The translations under genes were made by a program, and so were the position numbers. DNA of 28,627 nucleotides from assembly GCA_902812455.1 (NCBI GenBank), contig CADDZH010000068.1, positions 1-28,627 on the forward strand. The letters run 5' to 3'. Below, one piece after another: positions 1 to 8,497 of the stretch (the first letter of the stretch is position 1; every line of letters starts with the position of its first letter). The DNA is from Chloroflexota bacterium. GTDB lineage: Bacteria; Chloroflexota; Ktedonobacteria; Ktedonobacterales; Ktedonobacteraceae. Under the pieces are notes generated by a model. It was given only the letters and a program-made list of their open reading frames with translations, was not told the DNA's origin and did not search any database.

Positions 1-924
1 CCAGCCGCAGCGCCGCGCTCTGCCCGTATTGGTTCCATATTCATGGCCGCGTTCCCGCAGCTCGCGGCCTGTCGCATCGAAAAGCTCGGTAGGCATTGGC
101 CCGCTGCCAACGCGGGTGATGTAAGCTTTGTATACGCCGATCACGCGATCAATAGAATGAGGAGGTAATCCTGCTCCAACAGCGGAGTTAGCGGAGAGAG
201 TTGAGGATGATGTCACATAGGGATAGGTACCAAAATCTATATCGAGCAGCGCACCTTGCGCTCCTTCTAAGAGAATCAGCTTGCGCTCGAAGAGGGCATC
301 GTGGAGCATCGCCTGCGTGTCAACAATGTGTGGGCGCAGTTGCAGGCCGTAGCCAAAATATTCTCCGTGAATTTCTTCAAGTGAGAGCGGCGGCTGGCCA
401 TAGATCTGGGTGATCATGCGGTTCTTTTGTTGCAGGATGGTGGAGAGTTTCGCCCGCAGCAGATCCACATCGAGCAGGTCGGCCATGCGGATTCCCTGGC
501 GAGCATGTTTATCGACATAGGCAGGACCGATACCCCTTTGCGTGCTGTCAATCTTATCGGCGCCGCGAGCCTCTTCCTCGAGCCGATCGAGCAGGAAATG
601 GTAAGGCATCACCACGTGCGCTCGCTCACTGATGTACAGGCGAGAGACATCTACGCTGGCGCGGCGGAGTTCTTCCATCTCCGCAATCAGCCCCTTTGGA
701 TCGACGACTACCCCATTACCGATGACACAGGTGGTGTTTGGATAGAGGATTCCCGATGGCACCAGGCGAAAGGCGAATTCGCCTTTCTCATGCACGACTC
801 GATGTCCTGCATTGCTTCCTCCCTGGTAGCGCACGACGAAGTCGGCATGCATGGCCAGCTCATCGACAATCTTTCCTTTGCCCTCATCACCCCATTGTGC
901 CCCGATAACTGCAATGACCGTCAT
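1..924 (-). CDS. purA: Adenylosuccinate synthetase, C-terminus beyond window edge
   Basis: Catalyses GTP-dependent condensation of IMP with aspartate, the first committed step to AMP, in the cytoplasm. I translated the minus strand from the ATG at 922-924: 308 codons run open to the window edge, so about 120 of the family's usual ~430 residues are missing. It opens with the GTP-binding loop QWGDEGKGK (near residue 10), then GGSNAGH (usually GGNNAGH), GNGVVVDPKGL, and near the edge EYGTNTGRARRCGW, the IMP/aspartate-binding segment usually written GTTTGRPRRCGW. A ribosome site, AGAAGGG, lies just upstream of the ATG. The next gene on this strand ends about 200 bases upstream, so it probably has its own promoter. 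Identity is very secure. Confidence 0.97.
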   Translation of the reverse strand, partial: MTVIAVIGAQWGDEGKGKIVDELAMHADFVVRYQGGSNAGHRVVHEKGEFAFRLVPSGILYPNTTCVIGNGVVVDPKGLIAEMEELRRASVDVSRLYISERAHVVMPYHFLLDRLEEEARGADKIDSTQRGIGPAYVDKHARQGIRMADLLDVDLLRAKLSTILQQKNRMITQIYGQPPLSLEEIHGEYFGYGLQLRPHIVDTQAMLHDALFERKLILLEGAQGALLDIDFGTYPYVTSSSTLSANSAVGAGLPPHSIDRVIGVYKAYITRVGSGPMPTELFDATGRELRERGHEYGTNTGRARRCGW

Positions 925-983
925 GTTTGTATCCCTTCTGCCTTCATATAGGTAAAATCAAATCCTTTTTTAAAGAGTGATTC

Positions 984-1036
984 TTTGGGGGACACCCCAA
1001 ACCCCGGCAAAGGACTGCGTCCTCTGCACTCCTGCT
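984..1036. repeat. Palindromic intergenic element (double hairpin)
   Basis: A perfect 7-bp inverted repeat, TTTGGGG / CCCCAAA with a GACA loop (984-1001), is followed by a C-rich spacer and a small GGAC-TGC-GTCC hairpin (1012-1022). It lies in the 206-base gap upstream of purA. The shape resembles dispersed REP-like intergenic elements; only one copy is in this window, so its repetitiveness is inferred. Confidence 0.5.
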
Positions 1037-1130
1037 CCCAATGATCGATCGCTCTTGAATCGGATTTCATATCACGTCCCATAGCTACATTACCTTAAGA
1101 AATGAAGCGGTGTCAATAGCTGTGCTTGCC

Positions 1131-2636
1131 TTAGTGCTGCTGGATATAGTCCAGCAGTAACTGGTCTGTGATTGCTTCGATGGGGGCGCGATCATCGGTA
1201 AAGACGATGCCCCCATCTGGGTGGCCCTGTGTGACAACGGGTGATACTTCGCTGGCAAGCTGGCCCATAACACTGTTGTGTGCAAATTGTGCCAGGTTGT
1301 GGCGAAATGTCGTAATTGATGTTGGTTGCACGGTTGCCATGACTTCGGTGTTGAATGTGCCAGGAACATTGAACACATAGACGCTTGGAAAAACCTGGCT
1401 CATGGTGTTGACAAAAGCCTGGACTAGCCTGTAATCATGTGTGGTATGGGCTGTATTGAGCGCTACCACGCCTGTCGAAGACAGGTGGGAACGAACAAGC
1501 GTAAAGAACTCGCGGGTCGTGAGTTGAAATGGTATGTATGGTTGCTGGAATGCATCAATAGCGACAAGATCGTATTGCCGGTGAGTTGTCTCTAAAAATG
1601 CTCGTCCATCTTCCTCGTAAACGTGCAGGTTTGGCTCGTTCATACCGAAATACTTGCGGCCAACATCGACAATTGCCGGATCGATCTCGACGCCATCGAT
1701 GGGCACAGGCCCATAGACCTTTGTGTACTGGTGAGCAATGGTGCCTCCTGCCAGGCCGATGATACAGACCCGGTGGAGTTGTTGTGCAGTGAAGCCTGGA
1801 TTAAAGTAGGGAGCCGCCAGAAAATAATCCCAGTACCATCCCGTAAGGACTTGATTAGGGTTGGGATAATAGATGGAATGAATGGCTTCCCCTTCGTTGA
1901 GGAGCAGTTCCCTAGTGCCACCGGGAAGCTGTGTGACCTGGATATAGTTGTACAGCGACTCCTGGTCGTAGATCAGGTAGGGAATGCTTTTGAGCGGGCC
2001 GAGCGGTAATAGTAGCGCGATCACGACCAGCACTATTGCAGGTCGCCACTTCAGGCGCAGTCCCCATAGCGAAGCCGCAAAGAGTAACACCCCAAAGATG
2101 AGTAAGGTACGGCGCACCCCGAAGGTCGGGATGAGCCAGAGCACCGGAATGAAGGCTCCAAGAATGCTGCCGAGCGTTGAGATAGCGTAGAGAGAGCCGC
2201 TCGCGCTCCCACTTTTCGCGACTTCTTTTGTCATGAGGCGGATGGCGAAGGGCGAGACCAGGCCGAGCAGCGTGACCGGCACAGCAAAGAGCAGGATCGT
2301 TCCCAGCAGCGAGCTAATGAAGATGCTGACGGAGACCTCGGAGAAAGCGGTAATCGACCAGTTGAGGATGCCCTGGCTGACGAAGGGAAGCAGGGAGATA
2401 GAAAGGGCAGCTATGGCGGTAATGGTGCAGAGAAGCTGTGCCGATGGATGGCGATCGGCGAGCCAGCCCCCGATAAAGTAGCCAGCGGTCAGGTACAGCA
2501 GGATCAGGCCAATGAGGCTCGCCCAGATATAAAGGGATGTGCCGAAGAAAGCTCCTAAAAGGCGCGAGGCACACATTTCAAGCGCGAGGCTGGTCATGCC
2601 ACCAACGAAGACCAGCAAGATGAGGAAGTATTTCAC
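1131..2636 (-). CDS. Membrane-anchored spermidine-synthase-like protein
   Basis: 501 residues. The N-terminal ~215 residues are a run of about seven hydrophobic segments, and the C-terminal half (about 240-480) is a Rossmann-type SAM/decarboxy-SAM-binding domain of the SpeE fold. Visible motifs are a glycine-rich loop IIGLAGGTIAHQY, the acidic strand end DGVEIDP, EEDGRAFL, and LVAIDAFQQPYIP where SpeE has its catalytic DxxDP-type loop. The catalytic aspartate pattern is not well kept, so the true reaction (polyamine synthesis or another aminopropyl/methyl transfer) is unknown; the family is usually annotated fused MFS/spermidine synthase. The start is a GTG, chosen because GGAGG lies 5 bases upstream and the protein begins with a membrane segment. 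The stop of the zinc-ribbon gene is 12 bases upstream, so the two are probably co-transcribed. Confidence 0.85.
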   Translation of the reverse strand: MKYFLILLVFVGGMTSLALEMCASRLLGAFFGTSLYIWASLIGLILLYLTAGYFIGGWLADRHPSAQLLCTITAIAALSISLLPFVSQGILNWSITAFSEVSVSIFISSLLGTILLFAVPVTLLGLVSPFAIRLMTKEVAKSGSASGSLYAISTLGSILGAFIPVLWLIPTFGVRRTLLIFGVLLFAASLWGLRLKWRPAIVLVVIALLLPLGPLKSIPYLIYDQESLYNYIQVTQLPGGTRELLLNEGEAIHSIYYPNPNQVLTGWYWDYFLAAPYFNPGFTAQQLHRVCIIGLAGGTIAHQYTKVYGPVPIDGVEIDPAIVDVGRKYFGMNEPNLHVYEEDGRAFLETTHRQYDLVAIDAFQQPYIPFQLTTREFFTLVRSHLSSTGVVALNTAHTTHDYRLVQAFVNTMSQVFPSVYVFNVPGTFNTEVMATVQPTSITTFRHNLAQFAHNSVMGQLASEVSPVVTQGHPDGGIVFTDDRAPIEAITDQLLLDYIQQH

Positions 2637-2648
2637 TGTGCCTCCGGC

Positions 2649-3887
2649 CTAGCCAGTACTTTGCACAAACTGGAAGCTTCCTAAGATTGTCTGGAAGTAC
2701 TGGGTATTGACGGTATTAAACTGGCTGGCAGCAGCCTCTAGTTCGATAATGTAGCCTTTTCCCTGGTAGACAGTGGCGTAGACGTTGACTTGTTCTGGCT
2801 GATTATTCAACTGATACGTAGCTGTTTCATAGATCCAGGTAACACCGCCAATGGTTGTGGTTGACTTTCCAGAAGAAGGCGTGGAGCCCTGAAAGTTTTG
2901 TTGCAGGTCTTTCTCTACTAACTGATCGGCAGTGCTTGTGGTTGTGCCAGGTGTCTTGAACGCGGCGTATTGATCCTGTTGGGAAGGGTTAAGAAATCTA
3001 AGAAATGTAAGGCCGCTGGCATCGGTTGCCTGTTCTTGATTCCAGCCTTGAGGATACTGGACAACAAAACCATTGTTAGAGCAGGCTGTGCTACACCAGG
3101 TAAAGCCGGCAAAAGGTGTGGCAGTTGGCGCAACCGTCGGTGACGGAACCGGTGTGGGCGATGGCGTAGGTGTTGCAGTAGGACTGGGACTAGGTGCAGC
3201 CGTAGGCGACAATGCTGGCGCAGGTGTTGGAGTGGCAACGGGTTGTTGAGAACGCCTGCCCAAGACGTAAGCGGCGCCCAGCGCAACGACTGCAATCAGC
3301 GCAATCGCGAGCAAGACGCTGGCGACAACCAGAAAAGCGCTTGTCTGGCGCTTAGGCGGTGTCGTAAAAGGTGGCGGCGTACCGTAGCCGGGTCCTGGCG
3401 CTGGCGGAGATTGAATAGCAGATGGGTAATCGCCAGGGCGAGTATAATTTCCGGCCTGGAAAGGCTGTACCTGAGAACCTGGGAAATAGCCACTCTGGGC
3501 AGGCGATCCTGGATAGCCTGGCTGCTGGTATGCGGGAGGATAGGCCTGGCCAGTGCCAGGATTTGATAGAAATGATGGCATGGCCTCGGTCGCGTCCTGA
3601 TAGAAGCTTTCCGGCTGTTGCGGACTGGATGGCCTTATGGCTGACTGACCGGGCGCTGCTCCAGATGTGTTGTATGCGTGTGGTGGAGGAGGCGCTCCCG
3701 AATTATTGTATGCCCGGGGAGGTGATACAGGTGGCATGTTCCGGTTATATGCGCTCAGAGACCCACTATGCGACGTTCGCATGAGTTCGGTTTGTTGCCC
3801 AAGTTGTTGTGTGGCAGTTCCACATTGCCCACAAAACGCCTCGTCCTGGCCAATCTCATTACCGCAATTCGGGCATCTCATAGCCAT
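2649..3887 (-). CDS. Zinc-ribbon, single-pass membrane protein with Pro/Thr-rich linker
   Basis: 412 residues from the chosen start. Order of parts: a double-cysteine zinc ribbon (CPNC and CGQC, residues 5-22), a long Pro/Gly/Tyr/Ser-rich cytoplasmic stretch (about 40-180), one membrane helix (about 183-211), a Pro-Thr-Ser-Ala linker (about 214-260) and a ~150-residue outer domain beginning FTWCSTACSNN that resembles the PsbP/lipoprotein-like ligand domains of such proteins. The ATG at 3885-3887 is preferred over in-frame ATGs further upstream because GGAAGAGG lies 8 bases before it and it starts the protein right at the ribbon. Function is unknown. The architecture suggests an envelope sensor or anchor. 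It leads the two-gene unit with the spermidine-synthase-like gene. Confidence 0.8.
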   Translation of the reverse strand: MAMRCPNCGNEIGQDEAFCGQCGTATQQLGQQTELMRTSHSGSLSAYNRNMPPVSPPRAYNNSGAPPPPHAYNTSGAAPGQSAIRPSSPQQPESFYQDATEAMPSFLSNPGTGQAYPPAYQQPGYPGSPAQSGYFPGSQVQPFQAGNYTRPGDYPSAIQSPPAPGPGYGTPPPFTTPPKRQTSAFLVVASVLLAIALIAVVALGAAYVLGRRSQQPVATPTPAPALSPTAAPSPSPTATPTPSPTPVPSPTVAPTATPFAGFTWCSTACSNNGFVVQYPQGWNQEQATDASGLTFLRFLNPSQQDQYAAFKTPGTTTSTADQLVEKDLQQNFQGSTPSSGKSTTTIGGVTWIYETATYQLNNQPEQVNVYATVYQGKGYIIELEAAASQFNTVNTQYFQTILGSFQFVQSTG

Positions 3888-3959
3888 GCCAAATCCTCTT
3901 CCTGCTTGCATCATCTGACTTGTACACTCGCCTTGTTTGATAGTACTCTACCGGCGTTC

Positions 3960-3988
3960 ATTATAGCGTATTTGGCGCTGTATGGCTA
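3960..3988 (-). promoter_or_regulatory. Sigma-A-type promoter for the zinc-ribbon gene
   Basis: Read on the minus strand: TAGCCA (3983-3988), a 17-base spacer, then a perfect TATAAT (3960-3965). The start codon of the zinc-ribbon gene is about 70 bases downstream. The -35 matches consensus at 4 of 6 positions. Confidence 0.5.
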
Positions 3989-4006
3989 CCCCTTTCGTGG
4001 CTAACT

Positions 4007-4543
4007 TCAGGGCTTTTCCTCCTGCGTCTTTTCTTTGCAAGTCAGCGCTGGTCTCTCTTCAAAATGGATGGGTATCTCTTGCAGCCCAAATTGCTCATAA
4101 TGATGATAGGCAATAATGGAGGATGTTAAATTCCTCGTCTCGCCTTGTTGGAATGTTTCATGAAATGGGCCTTTGATGATCAGCCAGACCCATGGTATTT
4201 GCTGCTCCACATTCACGCGCTGCATGTTCTCGCGATCTGTCGCACTGGCAAGAGGATATCCCGTTGGGTGGCTATGATAAACGCCCACAACCTGGCCGGG
4301 ATGCTCAAGTTCAACAGCGAGCAAGTCTTCTGGCGCGAATTCAAAGTACGCGGGCGAGTCATAGATATTGCGTAGCGGGAGCGCCTGCGCAATATGCCAG
4401 TTTCCTTGCTCATCTATTTCTCCGAGAAGTAGCCCGCAGGCCTCGACGTTTGCACGCTGGCAGACATCTTCATAGAGAGTAGCCTGGACACCGGCGCTGG
4501 CGATAACCCGTGCATGAGCGTATTCTTGCATAGATACACACAT
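4007..4543 (-). CDS. JAMM/MPN-domain metalloprotease-like protein (M67 family)
   Basis: 178 residues with a complete JAMM zinc site: Glu34, then HSHP (His90, His92) and S-x-x-D (Ser100, Asp103) in GYPLASATDREN. The domain covers about residues 20-160 and stands alone, as in bacterial Mec+/JAB proteins that remove C-terminal peptides from ubiquitin-like sulfur carriers such as ThiS, MoaD or CysO. No sulfur-carrier or ThiF/MoeB-type gene is visible next to it, so the substrate is open. ATGs at 4543 and 4531 are both possible and no clear ribosome site separates them; I kept the longer form. It faces a 149-base gap with a REP-like repeat on its upstream side and probably is transcribed alone. 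Confidence 0.85.
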   Translation of the reverse strand: MCVSMQEYAHARVIASAGVQATLYEDVCQRANVEACGLLLGEIDEQGNWHIAQALPLRNIYDSPAYFEFAPEDLLAVELEHPGQVVGVYHSHPTGYPLASATDRENMQRVNVEQQIPWVWLIIKGPFHETFQQGETRNLTSSIIAYHHYEQFGLQEIPIHFEERPALTCKEKTQEEKP

Positions 4544-4611
4544 CTGGCGAATTTGTAATAGATGTAATCATGAACTTTAACTATCAAACTTACCGATGGC
4601 GTGAGCTGGAC

Positions 4612-4672
4612 AGGAGCCGATAAATCGGCAATGGGCGCGATAAATCGGCCCCTACAGTGCATTGGTGGCTTA
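4612..4672. repeat. CGATAAATCGG-type dispersed repeat, copy 1
   Basis: Two half-palindromic units, CCGATAAATCGG (4617-4628) and CGATAAATCGG (4638-4648), are followed by CCCCTACAG and a flank reading TGCATTGGTGGCTTATT. The stretch at about 16582-16650 has the same two units, the same spacing, the same tail and a near-identical flank. Confidence 0.75.
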
Positions 4673-4692
4673 TTTTTCATTCATGAGCATAA

Positions 4693-5196
4693 TTACAGCC
4701 GTCTTTCTTTTTGCTCGTGATGCTCCTTCACCATCTCGATCACAATAACAAGCGCGATGATGAAGGGGACATCGACTCCCTGGGCGATATCGATGGCGTA
4801 GCTGCCAGGGAAGAGCGAGAGCCGGCGGCTGATCTGGGCAAGCACGTTGCCATAGTCGTCGGTGACGTTGAAATTCCAGCGCCACAGGTCTCCTTTGACA
4901 TGCAGAATCATGCCGGTGCTGGTCTCGATCTTGAAGCTCTCACCGAAGACGCGGAATTGCTCGCGCATCGAGGCCCAGGGCACGCCATTGCGATAAATCT
5001 CGTAGTGCGGTAGGAGCGAGATGACATGCTGCTTGATGCGGGCGACTTCTTGCCCTGTGTAGCGATCAAACATGAGCAGATCATCGCCGATGTGGAAGAA
5101 TTTGCCGCGTATCTCAAAAACGGGATTACCCGCGTCGTCGCGCACAACAAATGCCTCAGTCAGGCTCCAGGCTCGTTCTCGAATATGGAAGCGCAT
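4693..5196 (-). CDS. LURP-one-related (tubby-like beta-barrel) protein
   Basis: 167 residues. The pattern of short beta strands, with FVVRDDAGNPVFEIRG, the GDDLLMFDRYTGQEVARI hairpin, the PHYEIYRNG segment and a late hydrophobic PFIIALVIVIEM helix, fits the LOR/YxjI family, whose fold is related to the tubby C-terminal domain. Family members are often lipid-binding or phospholipid-scramblase-like, but the role here is unknown. The ATG at 5194-5196 is chosen over an upstream in-frame ATG because GAGGAG is correctly placed and the longer form would overlap the preceding gene. The stop of the HAD gene sits 1 base upstream of this ATG, so translation is probably coupled. Confidence 0.75.
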   Translation of the reverse strand: MRFHIRERAWSLTEAFVVRDDAGNPVFEIRGKFFHIGDDLLMFDRYTGQEVARIKQHVISLLPHYEIYRNGVPWASMREQFRVFGESFKIETSTGMILHVKGDLWRWNFNVTDDYGNVLAQISRRLSLFPGSYAIDIAQGVDVPFIIALVIVIEMVKEHHEQKERRL

Positions 5197-5197
5197 G

Positions 5198-5893
5198 TTA
5201 GTGGCTCTCCTCGTTAATATGTTCTGGATGCAGGAATTGCCCTGCATCGAAGTTTCTCAGGTCAGCTATATGTAATACGCTTATATCGGGCGCAAAGTTC
5301 GCAGGCTTCTCTCCGGCGGCATATTTTCCCTGCTGGACGAACACAGTCGTCAGGCGGTTCCCTAAGATCGCCTTTGAGCCGGCAAGAATGTCAGGTTTAT
5401 CATCGATCAAGACGTAATGATCGGCCGGATAGAGCCGCATAATCTCGTCGAGGTGCTGCTGCTTGTGTGCGTAGAGCAGGACGCGGCCATCCACTGCATC
5501 GGCAAGCTCGCTGTTGATGATCTTCTCGGCCTGGAAGAACAGGTCTCCATCGGAGACGATGACGGTCAGGCCAAATTGGCGCAGGTGGTGGAGCGTTTCA
5601 AGCACGTGTGGGTACAGAGCGCGAACAAACGGGTAGTTCTCGAAGAGCGAGATAGCGTGTAAATAGGCCTGCTCATCAAGTTGTGTGAGGGGCGTCTCTT
5701 CTCGGAGTCTTTTGAGAGCAGCGGGAATATCAACGATACCCTCTTCTTTGCGCACCTGCTCGTAGATGTCCCAGAAGCGCTTCGTCAGGGCCGGCCCTAA
5801 CTCCACCTGGAGATGGGCATCCAGGTCTTTTTTCACGTCGTCATTGTCAAGTAGCGTGTTATCCACATCCAACAAAAAAACCAGCGTTTGCAT
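5198..5893 (-). CDS. HAD-superfamily hydrolase
   Basis: 231 residues. Motif I is LLDVDNTLLDNDD with the nucleophile Asp9 and general acid Asp11, motif II is VIVSDGD near residue 112, a later Lys-containing loop could serve as motif III, and motif IV is VLIDDKPD. A helical cap of about 80 residues lies between motifs I and II (C1-type cap). Likely a small-molecule phosphatase; the substrate cannot be read from sequence. The ATG at 5891-5893 is preferred because it places motif I directly at the N-terminus and has GGAAAGG upstream. First gene of a two-gene unit with the LURP-one-like gene. Confidence 0.85.
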   Translation of the reverse strand: MQTLVFLLDVDNTLLDNDDVKKDLDAHLQVELGPALTKRFWDIYEQVRKEEGIVDIPAALKRLREETPLTQLDEQAYLHAISLFENYPFVRALYPHVLETLHHLRQFGLTVIVSDGDLFFQAEKIINSELADAVDGRVLLYAHKQQHLDEIMRLYPADHYVLIDDKPDILAGSKAILGNRLTTVFVQQGKYAAGEKPANFAPDISVLHIADLRNFDAGQFLHPEHINEESH

Positions 5894-6207
5894 CGAGTGC
5901 ACACCTTTCCTATAGCCATTAAAATGATGCAACAAATTGTAGCCTACTCAATTATAAAACGTTTGGGGGTGCTAGTATGGTGAAGGTGGGTAAAAGCCTG
6001 GCCTCCACAAGGGAGGCCAATGTGCCAGTGATGAATTTTGATGAACAAAACCGGTAATCATGGAAAGGAAAGACCAGACGGTCGCCCGTCCGCTTTCTCA
6101 TCACTGAAAAATGGGGACTCATATCGTCTCTATAATAGGAGTTTGACACAAAAATCTCCACCAAAATAGGGGGATTTACGTCATATGTGCTGAAACAAGA
6201 GGATGTT
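5894..6207. other. 314-base divergent intergenic region with hairpins
   Basis: Separates the HAD gene (minus) from the methyltransferase gene (plus). It holds an 8-bp hairpin TGGCCTCC-ACAAG-GGAGGCCA (5999-6019), a GACGG-TCGC-CCGTC hairpin (about 6077-6090), a perfect TATAAT on the plus strand (6131-6136) without a good -35, and a third stem AAATCTCC / GGGGATTT (about 6151-6178) just before the methyltransferase ribosome site. No gene is convincing in it. Confidence 0.5.
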
Positions 6208-7017
6208 ATGGAAAAACCTGAGAAGATAATCACGGATTTTGACCGGGTGGACCAGGCGGCCAACCCCACGTTCTTTCCGCAGTTGATGGATAAATCCCAT
6301 ACCTTGCAGTCGGCCAGCATTTACCGGCAGCGCATGTTTGATCTGCTCGATGTGCAACCAGGAGCGAGGCTGCTGGATGTAGGCTGCGGAGCGGGCAATG
6401 ACGTGCAGGACCTCGCCAGGCTGGTAGGGCCGAGCGGACGTGTGGTGGGAATCGACTCCAGCGCGACGATGCTCCAGCAGGCCCGTACACGGACGGCAGA
6501 TGCGCATCTGCCGGTGGAGTTCTTGCAGGGGGATGCCTATCAGCTCCCGTTCGAGGACAACACCTTTGATAGCTGCCTTTCCTCGCGGGTCTTCAAGCAC
6601 CTGACTTCGCCAGAACGGGCGCTGAGCGAGATGGTGCGGGTGGCACGACCGGGAGCGCGCATTGTGGTTGCAGAAGCCGATTTTGACCTGATTATCGTCG
6701 ATATCCCAGATCGCACTCTCGCCCGCAAAATGATCCACGCTGCCTGTGACCGGGTGCGACAGGGCTGGATGGGGCGGCAGTTACCCACGCTCTTCAGGTT
6801 GGCGGGCCTGATCGATCTTGAGATCACCGGCCATATGCTCTCGATCGACTATGAGTATTTCCAGATGGTCTTCGGCGGTCTGTTGCAGGAGGCGCAAGCC
6901 GAGGGCCAGGTCGAGGCTTCGGAGGTGACCCGCTTCTGGAACGAACTCTCACAGGCAGATCACGAGCAGCGGTTGTTCGGCTATGTCGGCTTCGTCGTAG
7001 GTGGTCGTAAGCCCTGA
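6208..7017 (+). CDS. Class I SAM-dependent methyltransferase
   Basis: 269 residues, soluble. Motif I LLDVGCGAGNDVQDLA, motif II GRVVGIDSSATML, the adenine-side motif QGDAYQLPFEDNTFD and post-motif HLTSPERALSEMVRVARPGARIV identify the Methyltransf_11/25 type (UbiE/ArsM-like small-molecule methyltransferases). The acceptor is not predictable; the C-terminal ~80 residues are mostly helical and specific to this subgroup. The ATG at 6208 is preferred to a GTG at 6187 because AGAGG lies 5 bases upstream of it. It converges on the LLM oxidoreductase gene 31 bases downstream with no clear terminator between them. Confidence 0.9.
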   Translation: MEKPEKIITDFDRVDQAANPTFFPQLMDKSHTLQSASIYRQRMFDLLDVQPGARLLDVGCGAGNDVQDLARLVGPSGRVVGIDSSATMLQQARTRTADAHLPVEFLQGDAYQLPFEDNTFDSCLSSRVFKHLTSPERALSEMVRVARPGARIVVAEADFDLIIVDIPDRTLARKMIHAACDRVRQGWMGRQLPTLFRLAGLIDLEITGHMLSIDYEYFQMVFGGLLQEAQAEGQVEASEVTRFWNELSQADHEQRLFGYVGFVVGGRKP

Positions 7018-7048
7018 ACAGGCACTGAGGCTGCTCACGATAACTCCA

Positions 7049-7978
7049 CTACGGTAGCTGAGGAAGCACCTCCTGGTGGAACTTCTCCAACTGCTCAGCG
7101 TTGCCGGCTACCGGCCAGAGGAACACTTTGCGTACTCCCACAGCCTGAAGTTTGGCCAGTTTTTCGATACATTCGTTTGCCGATCCAACGAGTACGCGCT
7201 CACGCACGAACTCCGCTGGGCGACCCATCGCCGGACTCAGGAGCTCCGCGAGCACTTCCCCGGCTTTCCTTTGGTCATTGGTCAGGTAGAGAAACATCGT
7301 CCCCAGGGCGTGGGGAAAGGCATCCGGGTCCTTGCCGGCTTGCTTAAGAAATACCTGCAGCCGCGCCAATCCCTCAGCAAATGATTCTGGGGTGATATGA
7401 AAGGCGGACCCAAGCCAGCCATCTCCCAGGCGCGCCACTCGTCGCAACCCGGCATCCGAGCCCCAACTGCCAACCCAGATTGGCGGCCCTGACTGCTGAA
7501 CTGGCAAGGGTTCGAGCCGGGTGTGCTCCCAGGCATAGAAGTGGCCGCTGTAAGGCGGGGCATCTGGATTCAGCAGAGAGCGCAACATCTGAACTGCTTC
7601 GTCAAATCGCTTCCACCGCTCCTCGAAGGCAATTCCCGCCAAAGCATAGTCGCGAGCAGTTGACCCGGGAGCGACACCGACGACGAGGCGTCCTCCAGAC
7701 AAGATATCAAGGGCAGCCAGCGCCTTGGCCAATGCAGCCGGACCACGCACCACCGGAAGGGCAGCCGTCGTCATCAAGGTGATCCGGTGCGTAGAGGTGA
7801 GGACGGATGCCAGCGCAATGAGGCTGTCTAGCCAGGGACGCGAGTAGATCAGGTGGTCATTGGCACATAAGGTCGTGAAGCCAAGACGTTCGGCCGTCTT
7901 GGCCGAACTCACCAGATCGGTGAGAGAGAAAGCGTGTTCTCCAAAGGCCATCGTTGGTAGGTGGACACCAAATTCCAT
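7049..7978 (-). CDS. LLM-class flavin-dependent oxidoreductase
   Basis: 309 residues with a luciferase-like TIM-barrel pattern: MEFGVHLPTMAFG at the start, FTTLCANDHLIYSRPWLDSL, TALPVVRGPAALAKALAALD, SGGRLVVGVAPGS, and PIWVGSWGSDAGLRRVARLGDGWLG. These fit the F420- or FMN-dependent subgroup that begins with a beta strand and a Pro-rich turn. The substrate is unknown. The ATG at 7976-7978 is chosen because AAGGGAAG precedes it and the family motif starts there. It stands alone between a convergent methyltransferase and a divergent small gene. Confidence 0.9.
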   Translation of the reverse strand: MEFGVHLPTMAFGEHAFSLTDLVSSAKTAERLGFTTLCANDHLIYSRPWLDSLIALASVLTSTHRITLMTTAALPVVRGPAALAKALAALDILSGGRLVVGVAPGSTARDYALAGIAFEERWKRFDEAVQMLRSLLNPDAPPYSGHFYAWEHTRLEPLPVQQSGPPIWVGSWGSDAGLRRVARLGDGWLGSAFHITPESFAEGLARLQVFLKQAGKDPDAFPHALGTMFLYLTNDQRKAGEVLAELLSPAMGRPAEFVRERVLVGSANECIEKLAKLQAVGVRKVFLWPVAGNAEQLEKFHQEVLPQLP

Positions 7979-8212
7979 CTTCCCTTGCCTGCCTTTTCTA
8001 CAGCTATTCCCGTTGTGCGTTGCATACACAAGACCAACCCGGAAGTGTTCCTTTCCTCAGTCTACCATATTCGTCCAGGTCTAGATTGGTACGTTCCATA
8101 CTGAACAGCCCATCAGATGAACGCTAGCAGCGCAATATTGTATACTAAAGTGATGCTACGGTGGCATTAGCCACGATCTGGCTTATTATGATTTTAGGAT
8201 CGGCATATACCC

Positions 8213-8497
8213 ATGGTAGTCATTTTTCGTAGCAAAGATTTTGTCAGCGTGGAGAGCGCAGGTCTTGGCTTCGTCAACCGGCGGCCTGCAGTAAAGGAAT
8301 GGCACTACCTGGGCAGGGTGCAGCATATGAAGTGGAATGGGTGGTATGAGTGCTGGTGGGAAGGGCAAGAACTGGTGTGGGTCGTTCACGGCGATCAGCG
8401 CCTGTTCGGGTTGGCCGCAGCCTTAAAATCGAGAGGCTTCAAGGTTGAAGTGAAGCAGGACAAAGAATATGAGCAGGAAGAAAAAGATAAGCTATGA
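8213..8497 (+). CDS. Small conserved-looking protein coupled to ATP-grasp gene
   Basis: 94 residues, Trp-rich in the middle (EWHYLGRV, WNGWYECWWEGQELVWVVHG) with a basic/acidic tail KVEVKQDKEYEQEEKDKL. No family is recognised. Its TGA overlaps the ATG of the next gene (ATGA), which supports it being translated and working with the ATP-grasp enzyme. The start is not well supported by a ribosome site (AGGA about 12 bases upstream), so the true N-terminus may be a little different. Confidence 0.65.
   Translation: MVVIFRSKDFVSVESAGLGFVNRRPAVKEWHYLGRVQHMKWNGWYECWWEGQELVWVVHGDQRLFGLAAALKSRGFKVEVKQDKEYEQEEKDKL

Noticed and set aside
427..951. 174-codon plus-strand frame over purA
   Set aside because: The minus strand reads PurA over the whole length, including P-loop and IMP-binding motifs.
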